Positions 14,413-20,622 of a stretch of DNA of 26,611 nucleotides are shown in pieces. The DNA comes from a virus. The position numbers and the translations under genes are program-made. Location: positions 1 through 26,611 of IMG/VR virus record IMGVR_UViG_3300017917_001994. One strand, written 5' to 3'. The notes under the pieces are model-generated. The model was given only the letters and a program-made list of their open reading frames with translations. It was not told where the DNA came from and made no database searches. Each line of letters begins with the position of its first letter. The stretch's first letter is position 1.

Positions 14413-14846
14413 AAATAGGCCTCAGCTACAGTCGTTGTTTGAGAGATATCATTGATGGAAAAGTTGACATTGCCGATGTGCTAGTTGTTATTTCTCGTAC
14501 AGACTTTGATCCACGAGATGATAAACAGTGGAAGGGTATTTGGGCAGGTTACGGTGGAGGCACAGATAATCGCGTGTGGGTCAACCCCGAATGGTACGGG
14601 TACGGTGACGAGTACGAAGACCGCTTTCGCAGTGTGAGTATTGAACTTTACGAGTCTGGCAAATTCCATCAACCTCGCCAGTTCGGTGCCCGTCCTACTA
14701 AACATAGACACTATTGGCTCGAAACTGTGCTACCAGTTGATGAACTTGAATCCAATCCTACTATCAAACGAGCCTGGGAAAACTTTCAAGTGGTCGCTGG
14801 ATTGGCCAATACTAAACTTGTGCCGAGTGCAGGCGATGACCACTAA
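14409..14846 (+). CDS. Conserved phage hypothetical (MKIGLSYSRC family), 145 aa
   Basis: The start MKIGLSYSRCLRDIIDGKVD, followed by DVLVVISRTDFDP, is the recognisable hallmark of a phage conserved family of unknown role. A loop follows with many Gly/Trp/Tyr (WAGYGGGTDNRVW, EWYGYGDEYED), and then RPTKHRHYWLET. No catalytic residues can be assigned with confidence. It starts in an ATGA overlap with the zinc-ribbon gene, so the two are coupled. Confidence 0.7.
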   Translation: MKIGLSYSRCLRDIIDGKVDIADVLVVISRTDFDPRDDKQWKGIWAGYGGGTDNRVWVNPEWYGYGDEYEDRFRSVSIELYESGKFHQPRQFGARPTKHRHYWLETVLPVDELESNPTIKRAWENFQVVAGLANTKLVPSAGDDH

Positions 14847-15183
14847 TGCTTTCATTTTTAGTTGGGACATGTATGGTATTGAATCTATTGTCCCAATCAC
14901 ACAATACGAACATCAGGATAAAATAAATCTCATGCGTATCCTCAAGGAGGAGAAGACCGAGAGGAATCCGCTTGACGATATTGTTAGAATGCTTATACTT
15001 AGAGCAAGGTTTAATCCTCAGCGTCATTACGAAATTTATGCTGTGGATTGTGATTCCAGTCTTGATGAAGAGTTTTGGCGTACACAGTGGGCAGAAAACC
15101 CGCAGTTTACGGCTGATCTAATTCGAGAGCGAGGTCACAAACTATACAGCGACAGACAAACAAAACAACCAGTTATAACTTAA
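14836..15183 (+). CDS. Unknown conserved phage protein, 115 aa
   Basis: The ATG at 14836, eleven bases inside the previous gene, gives MTTNAFIFSWDMYGIESIVP. I chose it over an in-frame ATG at 14641 because the extra 65 codons lie wholly within the preceding gene. The core reads TQYEHQDKINLMRILKEE and IVRMLILRARFNPQRHYEIY, alpha/beta and charged. I know this start (FIFSWDM.GLE) from phage hypotheticals; function unknown. Confidence 0.7.
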   Translation: MTTNAFIFSWDMYGIESIVPITQYEHQDKINLMRILKEEKTERNPLDDIVRMLILRARFNPQRHYEIYAVDCDSSLDEEFWRTQWAENPQFTADLIRERGHKLYSDRQTKQPVIT

Positions 15184-15192
15184 AGGAAAATT

Positions 15193-15807
15193 ATGCTAGT
15201 ACCAATGGTAATTGAAAAGACAGGGCAGGGCGAACGTGCGTTTGACATTTTTAGTCGGTTGTTAAACGAGCGCATTGTATTTTTGAATGGCCCGGTTGAC
15301 GATCATTCAGCTAACTTGATTGTTGCACAATTGCTTCATCTCGAAAGTCAAGATAGCGAAAAGGATATTCATTTCTACATCAATAGTCCGGGAGGACTAG
15401 TCACTGCTGGACTGAGCATCTATGATGTTATGCAATTTATCAAACCCGACGTTGCTACGTATGTTATGGGTCAAGCAGCATCAATGGGGTCGTTTTTAGC
15501 GCAAGCCGGGGCTAAAGGCAAGCGTTATGTATTGCCCGAATCACGCACAATGATTCACCGTGTTAGTTCCGGAACTCCAGGCACTCGTGGATCCGTTCAT
15601 GTCCAAGAACTTCAATTTGAGGACGCAAAACGCACTTACGAAGAAAGCCAACGCATCAATAAACGACTAACAGAACTATACGTAAGACACAATACTGCGG
15701 GCAAGACTTATGAAGATATGTTTGAGACTATGAAGTTTGATACATTTTTAAGTGCTAAGGAAGCAGTCGAATGGGGACTTGCTGATAAAGTTGTCGAGAA
15801 CAGATAA
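15193..15807 (+). CDS. clpP: ATP-dependent Clp protease proteolytic subunit ClpP, 204 aa
   Basis: Serine peptidase S14 that forms a tetradecameric chamber fed by ClpX or ClpA. The catalytic triad is intact: S97 in GQAASMGS, H122 in RTMIHRV and D183 in KFDTFLSA, aligned to E. coli S111/H136/D185 (precursor numbering). The start resembles mature E. coli ClpP (LVPMVIEKT), so little or no propeptide is present. Family blocks [18 protein letters not shown] and [20 protein letters not shown] are present. The AAGGAAAA ribosome site is good. No ClpX or ClpA is seen nearby, so it would need host ATPases or form mixed rings. This is a host-like ClpP, not the distant ClpP-fold prohead protease. Confidence 0.92.
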   Translation: MLVPMVIEKTGQGERAFDIFSRLLNERIVFLNGPVDDHSANLIVAQLLHLESQDSEKDIHFYINSPGGLVTAGLSIYDVMQFIKPDVATYVMGQAASMGSFLAQAGAKGKRYVLPESRTMIHRVSSGTPGTRGSVHVQELQFEDAKRTYEESQRINKRLTELYVRHNTAGKTYEDMFETMKFDTFLSAKEAVEWGLADKVVENR

Positions 15808-15821
15808 TGTAGTATTTTTAT

Positions 15822-15864
15822 CAACTCCGGTAACGCAATAAATAATTGTGTGTTTCCGGAGTTG
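15822..15864 (+). promoter_or_regulatory. RBS-sequestering hairpin spanning a late promoter
   Basis: CAACTCCGG (15822-15830) and CCGGAGTTG (15856-15864) are perfect 9-base complementary arms; a further six pairs (AACGCA against TGTGTT, one of them G-U) continue inside after one mismatch. The right arm contains the ribosome site CCGGAG (15856-15861) of the membrane-protein gene at 15867. The apical loop contains the late-promoter-like AATAAATA (15837-15844). Read-through RNA from clpP would hide the ribosome site; RNA begun near 15850 would lack the left arm and expose it. Confidence 0.7.
15837..15844 (+). promoter_or_regulatory. T4-type late promoter (AATAAATA)
   Basis: One base from TATAAATA, lying in the loop of the hairpin 15822-15864. 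The predicted start is near 15850, giving a leader of about 16 bases with an exposed CCGGAG and a TTG start at 15867. Confidence 0.55.
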
Positions 15865-15866
15865 CT

Positions 15867-16166
15867 TTGGCTATAATAGACGAATATATTGAGATTTTGT
15901 TAAAATTAAATAGAGAAAGAATACTTTGGCTTATAATTAGTGGTTTTGTTTGTTTTAGCATTGTTGTTATTCTTTTTGAATTGCCGAATATTCAAAATTT
16001 AAGAATAGTATGGGCATTCGTTATCACTGGCATCATTATGACAGTTGTATGGTGGTACTGGACAATGATGCTAATCAGAAAAATCCTCCAACTAAATTTA
16101 ATAGAACGGAAGATAATAGAAGAAATTCTCTCCGACATTGAAGATCTACGAAAAATAAAAAAATAG
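15867..16166 (+). CDS. Two-helix membrane protein, TTG start, 99 aa
   Basis: The frame has no early ATG. TTG 15867 lies five bases after CCGGAG and gives MAIIDEYIEILLKLNRERI. Two membrane helices follow, about residues 26-48 (WLIISGFVCFSIVVILFEL) and 58-82 (VWAFVITGIIMTVVWWYWTM), then a basic/acidic cytoplasmic tail (ERKIIEEILSDIEDLRKIKK). Size and topology fit a holin-like or superinfection-exclusion protein, but no family motif is visible. The hairpin and late promoter at its start imply tight late-only translation, which would suit a toxic membrane protein. An earlier TTG at 15846 is rejected for lack of a ribosome site. Confidence 0.65.
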   Translation: MAIIDEYIEILLKLNRERILWLIISGFVCFSIVVILFELPNIQNLRIVWAFVITGIIMTVVWWYWTMMLIRKILQLNLIERKIIEEILSDIEDLRKIKK

Positions 16167-16198
16167 CATTAAGACTTTTTATTGTCTAAATAATCACG

Positions 16199-16204
16199 TA
16201 TAAT
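16199..16204 (+). promoter_or_regulatory. Possible -10 element (TATAAT)
   Basis: A perfect TATAAT lies just upstream of the structured leader of the QueD-like operon. No good -35 is present at 16-18 bases (the best candidate, TTGTCT, is only 11 bases away). It may be a weak or activator-dependent promoter, or a chance AT-rich match. Confidence 0.35.
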
Positions 16205-16207
16205 AAA

Positions 16208-16279
16208 AAAGCGGCCTTCGGCGTCACCCCGCTTTACAAATTCTGCCGCCTATGTTAAAATTAATATAGGAGATCAATT
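16208..16279 (+). promoter_or_regulatory. Structured leader RNA of the QueD-like operon (riboswitch-like)
   Basis: Three mutually related pairings are visible. AAAGCGG (16208-16214) pairs with CCGCTTT (16229-16235). GCGGC (16211-16215) can instead pair with GCCGC (16245-16249). CCTATGTT (16249-16256) pairs with AATATAGG (16263-16270), which includes the start of the ribosome site AGGAGA (16268-16273). The alternatives are partly exclusive and end in masking of the ribosome site, as in translational riboswitches or protein-bound leaders. It does not match the preQ1-I, preQ1-II or THF-II consensus as I remember them. No ligand can be assigned. Confidence 0.5.
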
Positions 16280-16777
16280 ATGACACCAATAACATATAGA
16301 TATACAAGCACAAAGGAATATGTCGATGCATTTCCATGTGCCTACCGTCAGTGGCGTGCTGACAGTCACTGTAATCTTATCCATGGTTACAGTTTTTCAA
16401 TGAAGTTCTACTTTGGGACTAACGACCTTGATGTTCGCAACTGGGCTGCTGATTACGGCGGTCTAAAGGAACTAAAGCGAGTTCTAGAAGATCAGTTCGA
16501 TCATACGTTAATTGTAGCTCAAGATGACCCAGAGCTTGAAACATTCAAATTGCTTCAAGAAAAGAAAATGGCTAAGATTGTAGTGCTACCAAAACTTGGA
16601 TGCGAAGGACTTGCTGATCAACTCTACAAATATGTAAACGGCGTTTACATACCCGAATATTGGGGTCCTGGCGAAGCAAATAGACTTTGGTGCTATCGCG
16701 TTGAAGTTCGCGAAACACAAGCAAATATGGCATTCAGAGAAGGTCACCGCGAATGGCGTGAGGACTTGTTCGCATAA
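16280..16777 (+). CDS. QueD / 6-pyruvoyl-tetrahydropterin synthase-like protein, 165 aa
   Basis: T-fold enzyme family acting on dihydroneopterin triphosphate, the FolE product. The pattern RQWRADSHCNLIHGYSFSMKF places H30, C31 and H36 where the CxxxHGH motif of QueD lies, and FDHTLIV (H75) matches the conserved DH of the family. The first zinc-ligand segment (usually AAH) reads CAYRQW, and the usual HGH is HGY, so this is a divergent branch. I recall the same 'RADSHC..LHGY' form in proteobacteria and phages. Length is normal. It has an AGGAGA ribosome site and is first in a coupled operon; its stop overlaps the next start (TAATG). Confidence 0.75.
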   Translation: MTPITYRYTSTKEYVDAFPCAYRQWRADSHCNLIHGYSFSMKFYFGTNDLDVRNWAADYGGLKELKRVLEDQFDHTLIVAQDDPELETFKLLQEKKMAKIVVLPKLGCEGLADQLYKYVNGVYIPEYWGPGEANRLWCYRVEVRETQANMAFREGHREWREDLFA

Positions 16778-17406
16778 TGTTAGAAACTATTTGTGATATT
16801 TTAACAGACGCCTATAAGCGTAACTGGATCACAAGTCGTGATGGCAATGTAAGTATTCGTCATCACGACAGAGATCACTTTTACATTACACCTAGTGGCG
16901 TTCGTAAGCAGACTCTGCAACCAGACCAATTTAAGAAGATTGGTATTTTTCCCAGCAAAATGTTGTGGCAAGATTTGCCATACACTGACATCAGTGCAAA
17001 CTTAAAACCGTCTGGAGAACTTCCGTTGCACTTTGGTCTTCAACGAGCGATGGGTCAGCACAGTCACGATGTTCGTGTTGTTGTTCATGTACATCCTACC
17101 TACTGTGTTGCGGCCATGCATGCCGGTATTCAACTTAACGAGTTGGTCAAGGACTTTCCTGAACTAAGTCGCTACACAAAAGTGGCTCCAAACGTAGGTG
17201 ATGTTCCTCCTATTAGTCAAGAGCTTGCAGATCAGTGTTTTGATAAGTTAGAATTAGATGAGTATGGAAACATCAGCTACGACATTGTTGGTATTAAAGG
17301 ACACGGCGTTGTAGCAATTGATACTAGTCCGTGGCGGGCTTATGAGCATATCGAACGGCTAGAGCATATATGTAAAATTGTTTTGGCATCTAAAAACTAT
17401 GAGTAA
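16777..17406 (+). CDS. Class II aldolase/adducin family protein, 209 aa
   Basis: Zinc enzyme family that includes L-fuculose-1-phosphate aldolase, L-ribulose-5-phosphate 4-epimerase and methylthioribulose-1-phosphate dehydratase. The zinc ligands H104 and H106 are in VVHVHPTY, and H176 is in GIKGHGVVA. The catalytic-acid position E81 is in KPSGELPLHFGL, after the SGN-like substrate loop DGNVSIR (22-28) and ITPSGV (37-42). The 209-residue length is normal. Substrate is unknown, probably a sugar phosphate or a phosphorylated carbon chain. It sits between the QueD-like and DadA-like genes with overlapping stop and start codons, suggesting a shared pathway. Confidence 0.85.
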   Translation: MLETICDILTDAYKRNWITSRDGNVSIRHHDRDHFYITPSGVRKQTLQPDQFKKIGIFPSKMLWQDLPYTDISANLKPSGELPLHFGLQRAMGQHSHDVRVVVHVHPTYCVAAMHAGIQLNELVKDFPELSRYTKVAPNVGDVPPISQELADQCFDKLELDEYGNISYDIVGIKGHGVVAIDTSPWRAYEHIERLEHICKIVLASKNYE

Positions 17407-18586
17407 AAAAGTAGCAGTTATCGGAGCAGGAATTACAGGTGTAATGGCTGCTTATTATTTGGCTAAAGCAGGACATAAAGTAACTGTTCTTGAGCAGGAA
17501 TCATATCCTGCTATGAGAACAAGTTATGCAAATGGTGGTCAAGTCAGCGTTAGTAACAGCGAAGTTTGGACTACTTGGAGTAATGTCAAAAAAGGCATCA
17601 AGTGGATGTTTCAAAAGGACGCTCCGTTGCTGATCCGACCCACACCCAGTTGGGCAAAGATTAAATGGATGGCTAGGTTCTTAAAGCATACCTTTGCTGG
17701 CGACTATGGCAGAAATACTGCCGAAACTATTCGACTAGGCTTAGAATCTAGACAACTTTATAAGGAACTTATTGAGGAAGAAGGAATAGAATTCGACCAA
17801 AGTTTCTGCGGCATTTTACACTTCTATAAAGATGACGAGTATTTTCTTGCCGCGCAGTCTGTAAAAGAACTCTACAATGCTCACGGATGCGAGTGGGATA
17901 TTTTAACACCCATGCAATCAGTGAGCCTAGATCCTGCATTGAACGATTTAGACGATCTAGTTGGCGGGGCGTGGACTCCGGGTGATTGGACTGGAGACAT
18001 ACATAAATTCTGCGTCGAACTTGAAAGAGTCCTTAAAGAGAAGTATAACGTAGAATTTTGTTTCGATGTTAAACTTGATCGAGCAATGACTGAAGATCTT
18101 TTAGAAGAGTTTGAAGAGATCGTAGTGTCTGCAGGTGTCGGATCAGTAGAGATAGCCAAGTACTTTGGCGATAGCTTGCCAATCTATCCAGTTAAAGGGT
18201 ACAGCATTACTATCAATGTTAAACCTGAAGATATGAAATATGTTCCCAAGGTTAGCCTGCTTGATGATCAAGCAAAGATTGTTACTAGCACACTAGGCAA
18301 TCGGTTCCGTGTTGCAGGAACTGCCGAACTTGCTGGAGAGAACTACGATATTCGCAGAGATCGGATTGAACCTTTGCTACGCTGGGTGCGAGAAAACTTC
18401 CCAAATCTAGATGCTAGCAACTACTCAAGCTGGGCGTGTTTGCGTCCCATGACGCCTAACATGATGCCCATAATTAAAGAATCTAGAAGTACACACGGGG
18501 TATACTATCATACTGGACACGGGCATTTGGGTTGGACATTGAGTCCAGCAACTGCTAAAGAATTAGTGAGATTAATAAATGGATAA
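17399..18586 (+). CDS. D-amino acid dehydrogenase-like FAD enzyme (DadA), 395 aa
   Basis: FAD-dependent oxidoreductase of the DAO/DadA family; DadA oxidises D-amino acids, mainly D-Ala, to 2-oxo acids and passes electrons to the respiratory chain. The ATG at 17399 puts the dinucleotide motif VAVIGAGITGVMAAYYLA at residues 5-22. DadA-specific blocks follow: SYANGGQVSVSNSEVW, IKWMFQKDAPLLIRP, PVKGYSITI and, near the C-terminus, LRPMTPNMMPI and HTGHGHLGWTLSPATA. Length is close to E. coli DadA (432). It overlaps the aldolase stop by 8 bases and the MazG-like gene by 8. It could instead oxidise a modified-nucleotide amino group, since operon partners are nucleotide and sugar enzymes. Confidence 0.85.
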   Translation: MSKKVAVIGAGITGVMAAYYLAKAGHKVTVLEQESYPAMRTSYANGGQVSVSNSEVWTTWSNVKKGIKWMFQKDAPLLIRPTPSWAKIKWMARFLKHTFAGDYGRNTAETIRLGLESRQLYKELIEEEGIEFDQSFCGILHFYKDDEYFLAAQSVKELYNAHGCEWDILTPMQSVSLDPALNDLDDLVGGAWTPGDWTGDIHKFCVELERVLKEKYNVEFCFDVKLDRAMTEDLLEEFEEIVVSAGVGSVEIAKYFGDSLPIYPVKGYSITINVKPEDMKYVPKVSLLDDQAKIVTSTLGNRFRVAGTAELAGENYDIRRDRIEPLLRWVRENFPNLDASNYSSWACLRPMTPNMMPIIKESRSTHGVYYHTGHGHLGWTLSPATAKELVRLING

Positions 18587-18863
18587 TCAAGTAAAAGAAG
18601 TTATGGACATTCTTCAAGAAGAATGTGCCGAGGTAATCCAAGCAGTGAGCAAGATTAGTCGATTTGGAATTGACAATCAAAAGCCTGGGAATCCGAAAAC
18701 TAACCGTGAACACTTGGAAGAAGAATTGGGCGACATGTTAGCAATGATCGATCTTCTTAAAGAAATGGGTGTGGTGTCTGAGAATAACCTAGACGCTGCC
18801 AAACATGCTAAAATAGAAAAATTAAAACAATGGTCAAACATTTATGGCACAATATCTAAATGA
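18579..18863 (+). CDS. MazG-like NTP pyrophosphohydrolase, 94 aa
   Basis: Single-domain MazG fold: E14-E15-x-x-E18 (in ILQEECAEVIQAVSK) and E49-x-x-D52 (in HLEEELGDMLAMIDLL) form the magnesium site. The KISRFGIDN and NREHLEEELGD segments are typical of phage MazG-like proteins. Such enzymes convert (d)NTPs to monophosphates. It lies between the DadA-like gene and the UXS gene. In an operon that may make unusual nucleotides it could remove a competing NTP, but its substrate is not determined. It overlaps both neighbours. Confidence 0.8.
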   Translation: MDNQVKEVMDILQEECAEVIQAVSKISRFGIDNQKPGNPKTNREHLEEELGDMLAMIDLLKEMGVVSENNLDAAKHAKIEKLKQWSNIYGTISK

Positions 18864-18999
18864 TAAAGATTGGTTGGAAAAAGTAAGCATTGCATATGCT
18901 GCTTATAAACAACAACATGAACGATCACCATGCGTCGAATCATTCATTTCGTGGCTGTATAAGCAATACGGCATTATAGAACCAAAGGATAACGAATGA
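18844..18999 (+). CDS. Unknown small protein, 51 aa
   Basis: The ATG at 18844 lies 20 bases before the end of the MazG-like gene, and the TGA at 18997-18999 overlaps the UXS start (ATGA). The product reads [20 protein letters not shown], then [21 protein letters not shown], amphipathic helices with one cysteine. It fills the gap exactly and has coupled starts on both sides, which supports it as real. Function unknown; it might be a small regulator or subunit of a neighbouring enzyme. Confidence 0.65.
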   Translation: MAQYLNDKDWLEKVSIAYAAYKQQHERSPCVESFISWLYKQYGIIEPKDNE

Positions 19000-19931
19000 A
19001 AAAAATTTTAGTAACAGGCGGCGCTGGCTTCTTAGGAAGTCATCTATGTGACAGGCTTGTAAATCAAGGACACCATGTTCTTTGCGTTGACAACTACTTC
19101 ACAGGAAGTAAACAAAATATAGAACACTTGCTAGACTATAAGAATTTTGAAGTTATCAGACAAGATGTTTGCTTTCCACTATATGTTGAGGTTGATGAAA
19201 TTTACAATCTAGCATGTCCCGCAAGCCCCTACTACTACCAGTGGGATCCTATTCAGACCATGAAGACCAGTGTGTTGGGCGCGTACAACATGCTAGGGCT
19301 GGCCAAGAGAACTGGTGCTAAAATACTACAAGCAAGTACTAGCGAAGTTTACGGTGATCCGCAGGTACACCCCCAAAATGAATCTTACTGGGGCAATGTA
19401 AACCCTATTGGAATCCGCAGTTGCTACGACGAGGGTAAACGTGCTGCCGAAACGCTGTTTATGGATTACTACCGTGTTCACGATGTAAAGGCAAAAATTG
19501 TCAGGATCTTCAATACATATGGACCAAGAATGGCAAAAAATGATGGGCGAGTGGTTAGCAACTTCATTGTACAGGCGCTTCAAGGGCGCCCAATTACAAT
19601 TTATGGAGACGGTACGCAAACTCGAAGTTTCTGCTACGTTGACGACTTGTTAGATGGTATGATGGCTATGATGGATTACTCTGATGATTGCTACATTGGC
19701 CCAGTCAACATTGGTAATCCGGGAGAGTTTACAATGTGGGATTTGGCTCATAAGGTTATAGAATTAACTGGAAGTAGCAGTGAAATCCTACAACAGCCAC
19801 TGCCACAAGATGATCCAAAACAAAGACGGCCTGATATTGGTGAAGCAAAAAGAGTGCTGAACTGGGAGCCAAAAATTGATTTGGAAACTGGTTTAATCAA
19901 AACAATTGACTATTTCCGTAAGATCATGTAA
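18996..19931 (+). CDS. UDP-glucuronate decarboxylase (UDP-xylose synthase, UXS), 311 aa
   Basis: Extended short-chain dehydrogenase that decarboxylates UDP-glucuronate to UDP-xylose with bound NAD. The NAD motif is G8-x-x-G11-x-x-G14, the active-site pair Y144 and K148 (in CYDEGKR), and E117 is in [12 protein letters not shown]-specific blocks are very well kept: [18 protein letters not shown] (61-78), [39 protein letters not shown] (131-149) and [14 protein letters not shown], and RSFCYVDDL follows. Length is the soluble bacterial size. Its substrate would come from the UGD-like enzyme at 3043. Last gene of the QueD-like operon. Confidence 0.92.
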   Translation: MKKILVTGGAGFLGSHLCDRLVNQGHHVLCVDNYFTGSKQNIEHLLDYKNFEVIRQDVCFPLYVEVDEIYNLACPASPYYYQWDPIQTMKTSVLGAYNMLGLAKRTGAKILQASTSEVYGDPQVHPQNESYWGNVNPIGIRSCYDEGKRAAETLFMDYYRVHDVKAKIVRIFNTYGPRMAKNDGRVVSNFIVQALQGRPITIYGDGTQTRSFCYVDDLLDGMMAMMDYSDDCYIGPVNIGNPGEFTMWDLAHKVIELTGSSSEILQQPLPQDDPKQRRPDIGEAKRVLNWEPKIDLETGLIKTIDYFRKIM

Positions 19932-19934
19932 AAT
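19906..19934 (+). promoter_or_regulatory. sigma70-type promoter TTGACT-17-TAAAAT
   Basis: The -35 TTGACT (19906-19911) and -10 TAAAAT (19929-19934) have a 17-base spacer, the same spacing as the other three. The -35 lies in the end of the UXS gene. The expected start is near 19941, 15 bases before the ATG at 19956, with no clear ribosome site between. Confidence 0.55.
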
Positions 19935-19955
19935 AACTTTATATTGCATAAGACT

Positions 19956-20414
19956 ATGACTCAAATCAATTTTTCCAATCAAGAACTGTCAATAGAAGAC
20001 AAATATCATCTAGTAAAGTCTTTTCTAGATGAGGAACTATGCGCTATCGAAATTGGCGATGCAATTATACATTGCACATTGCGGGATGATTTTTTATCAA
20101 CAAGTGCATCAACACTAAAAGGTGATATCACATCAATCAGTGACGATTTAGAAAATCTTGCAGTGTGGAATTTGAAAAATACTGCATGGCAAGTTATCAA
20201 AGTCGATAGCATTCAATCTATTCGAAAACTACCCACAAAGTGGGAAATTACTGTAGAAGAAGATCCAGAAACTGGAGAGTTAATACTTCCTTTGCCCGCT
20301 GATCTGCTCGATATTCAAGGTTGGGTTGACGGTGATTCTCTTGAATGGATCGACCACCGTGACGGTTCTTGGAGTGTTCAAAAAGCAAATGACTCCGAAA
20401 CAAAAAAGATCTGA
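19956..20414 (+). CDS. DUF2693-like plus AbrB-like phage protein, 152 aa
   Basis: ATG 19956 (MTQINFSNQEL) is chosen; a TTG at 19944 in the same frame is also possible. Residues about 30-90 (DAIIHCTLRDDF ... VWNLKNTAWQVIKVDSI) resemble the Sm/SH3-like DUF2693 (WYL_2) domain of T4-like phages. Residues 96-143 (WEITVEEDPETGELILPLPADLLDIQ up to residue 121, then GWVDGDSLEWIDHRDGSW) fit a SpoVT/AbrB-type swapped-hairpin DNA-binding domain. It is probably an early DNA-binding regulator. It overlaps the next gene by 26 bases. Domain calls are from memory of the families. Confidence 0.65.
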   Translation: MTQINFSNQELSIEDKYHLVKSFLDEELCAIEIGDAIIHCTLRDDFLSTSASTLKGDITSISDDLENLAVWNLKNTAWQVIKVDSIQSIRKLPTKWEITVEEDPETGELILPLPADLLDIQGWVDGDSLEWIDHRDGSWSVQKANDSETKKI

Positions 20415-20622
20415 AATTAAACGAATTTTATCTCTCCTCACTGATAAGAATCGATTAATTTTCAAGCGTATGTACTCACATACCGATTTAGAAAAAGATA
20501 TTAATCTGGTAGTTGACGAGATGCCTGCGAACAGATTATCGTGGGCGCTAACACAGTGCCAAAATAGCTACTACTCTCTTTTTAGAAAAATCAAAAACTC
20601 CTCAGAAAGACCCCACCAATGA
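20389..20622 (+). CDS. Unknown small helical protein, 77 aa
   Basis: ATG 20389 is chosen over an in-frame ATG at 20326, because the extra 21 codons lie inside the preceding gene and look non-native. The product is basic and helical (KQKRSEIKRILSLLTDKNRL, then LSWALTQCQNSYYSLFRKIK). Its stop overlaps the UV endonuclease start (ATGA). Function unknown; the coupling suggests joint expression with the repair enzyme. Confidence 0.65.
   Translation: MTPKQKRSEIKRILSLLTDKNRLIFKRMYSHTDLEKDINLVVDEMPANRLSWALTQCQNSYYSLFRKIKNSSERPHQ

Noticed and set aside
14641-14835. Upstream extension of the 115-residue protein to an in-frame ATG
   Set aside because: It lies entirely inside the well-supported preceding gene; the ATG at 14836 gives the family-like start with an 11-base overlap typical of this region.
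15193-15807. ClpP with a missing catalytic aspartate
   Set aside because: On first alignment the aspartate seemed replaced, but aligning to E. coli D185 places it at D183 (KFDTFLSA), so the triad is intact.
15822-15864. Terminator after clpP
   Set aside because: The stem is followed by CTTTGG, not a T run, and its right arm contains a ribosome site used by the next gene.
16208-16235. Rho-independent terminator (AAAGCGG/CCGCTTT)
   Set aside because: There is no T run after the stem on the + strand; a T run exists only when read on the minus strand, where no gene needs it. The leader-RNA reading fits the position better.
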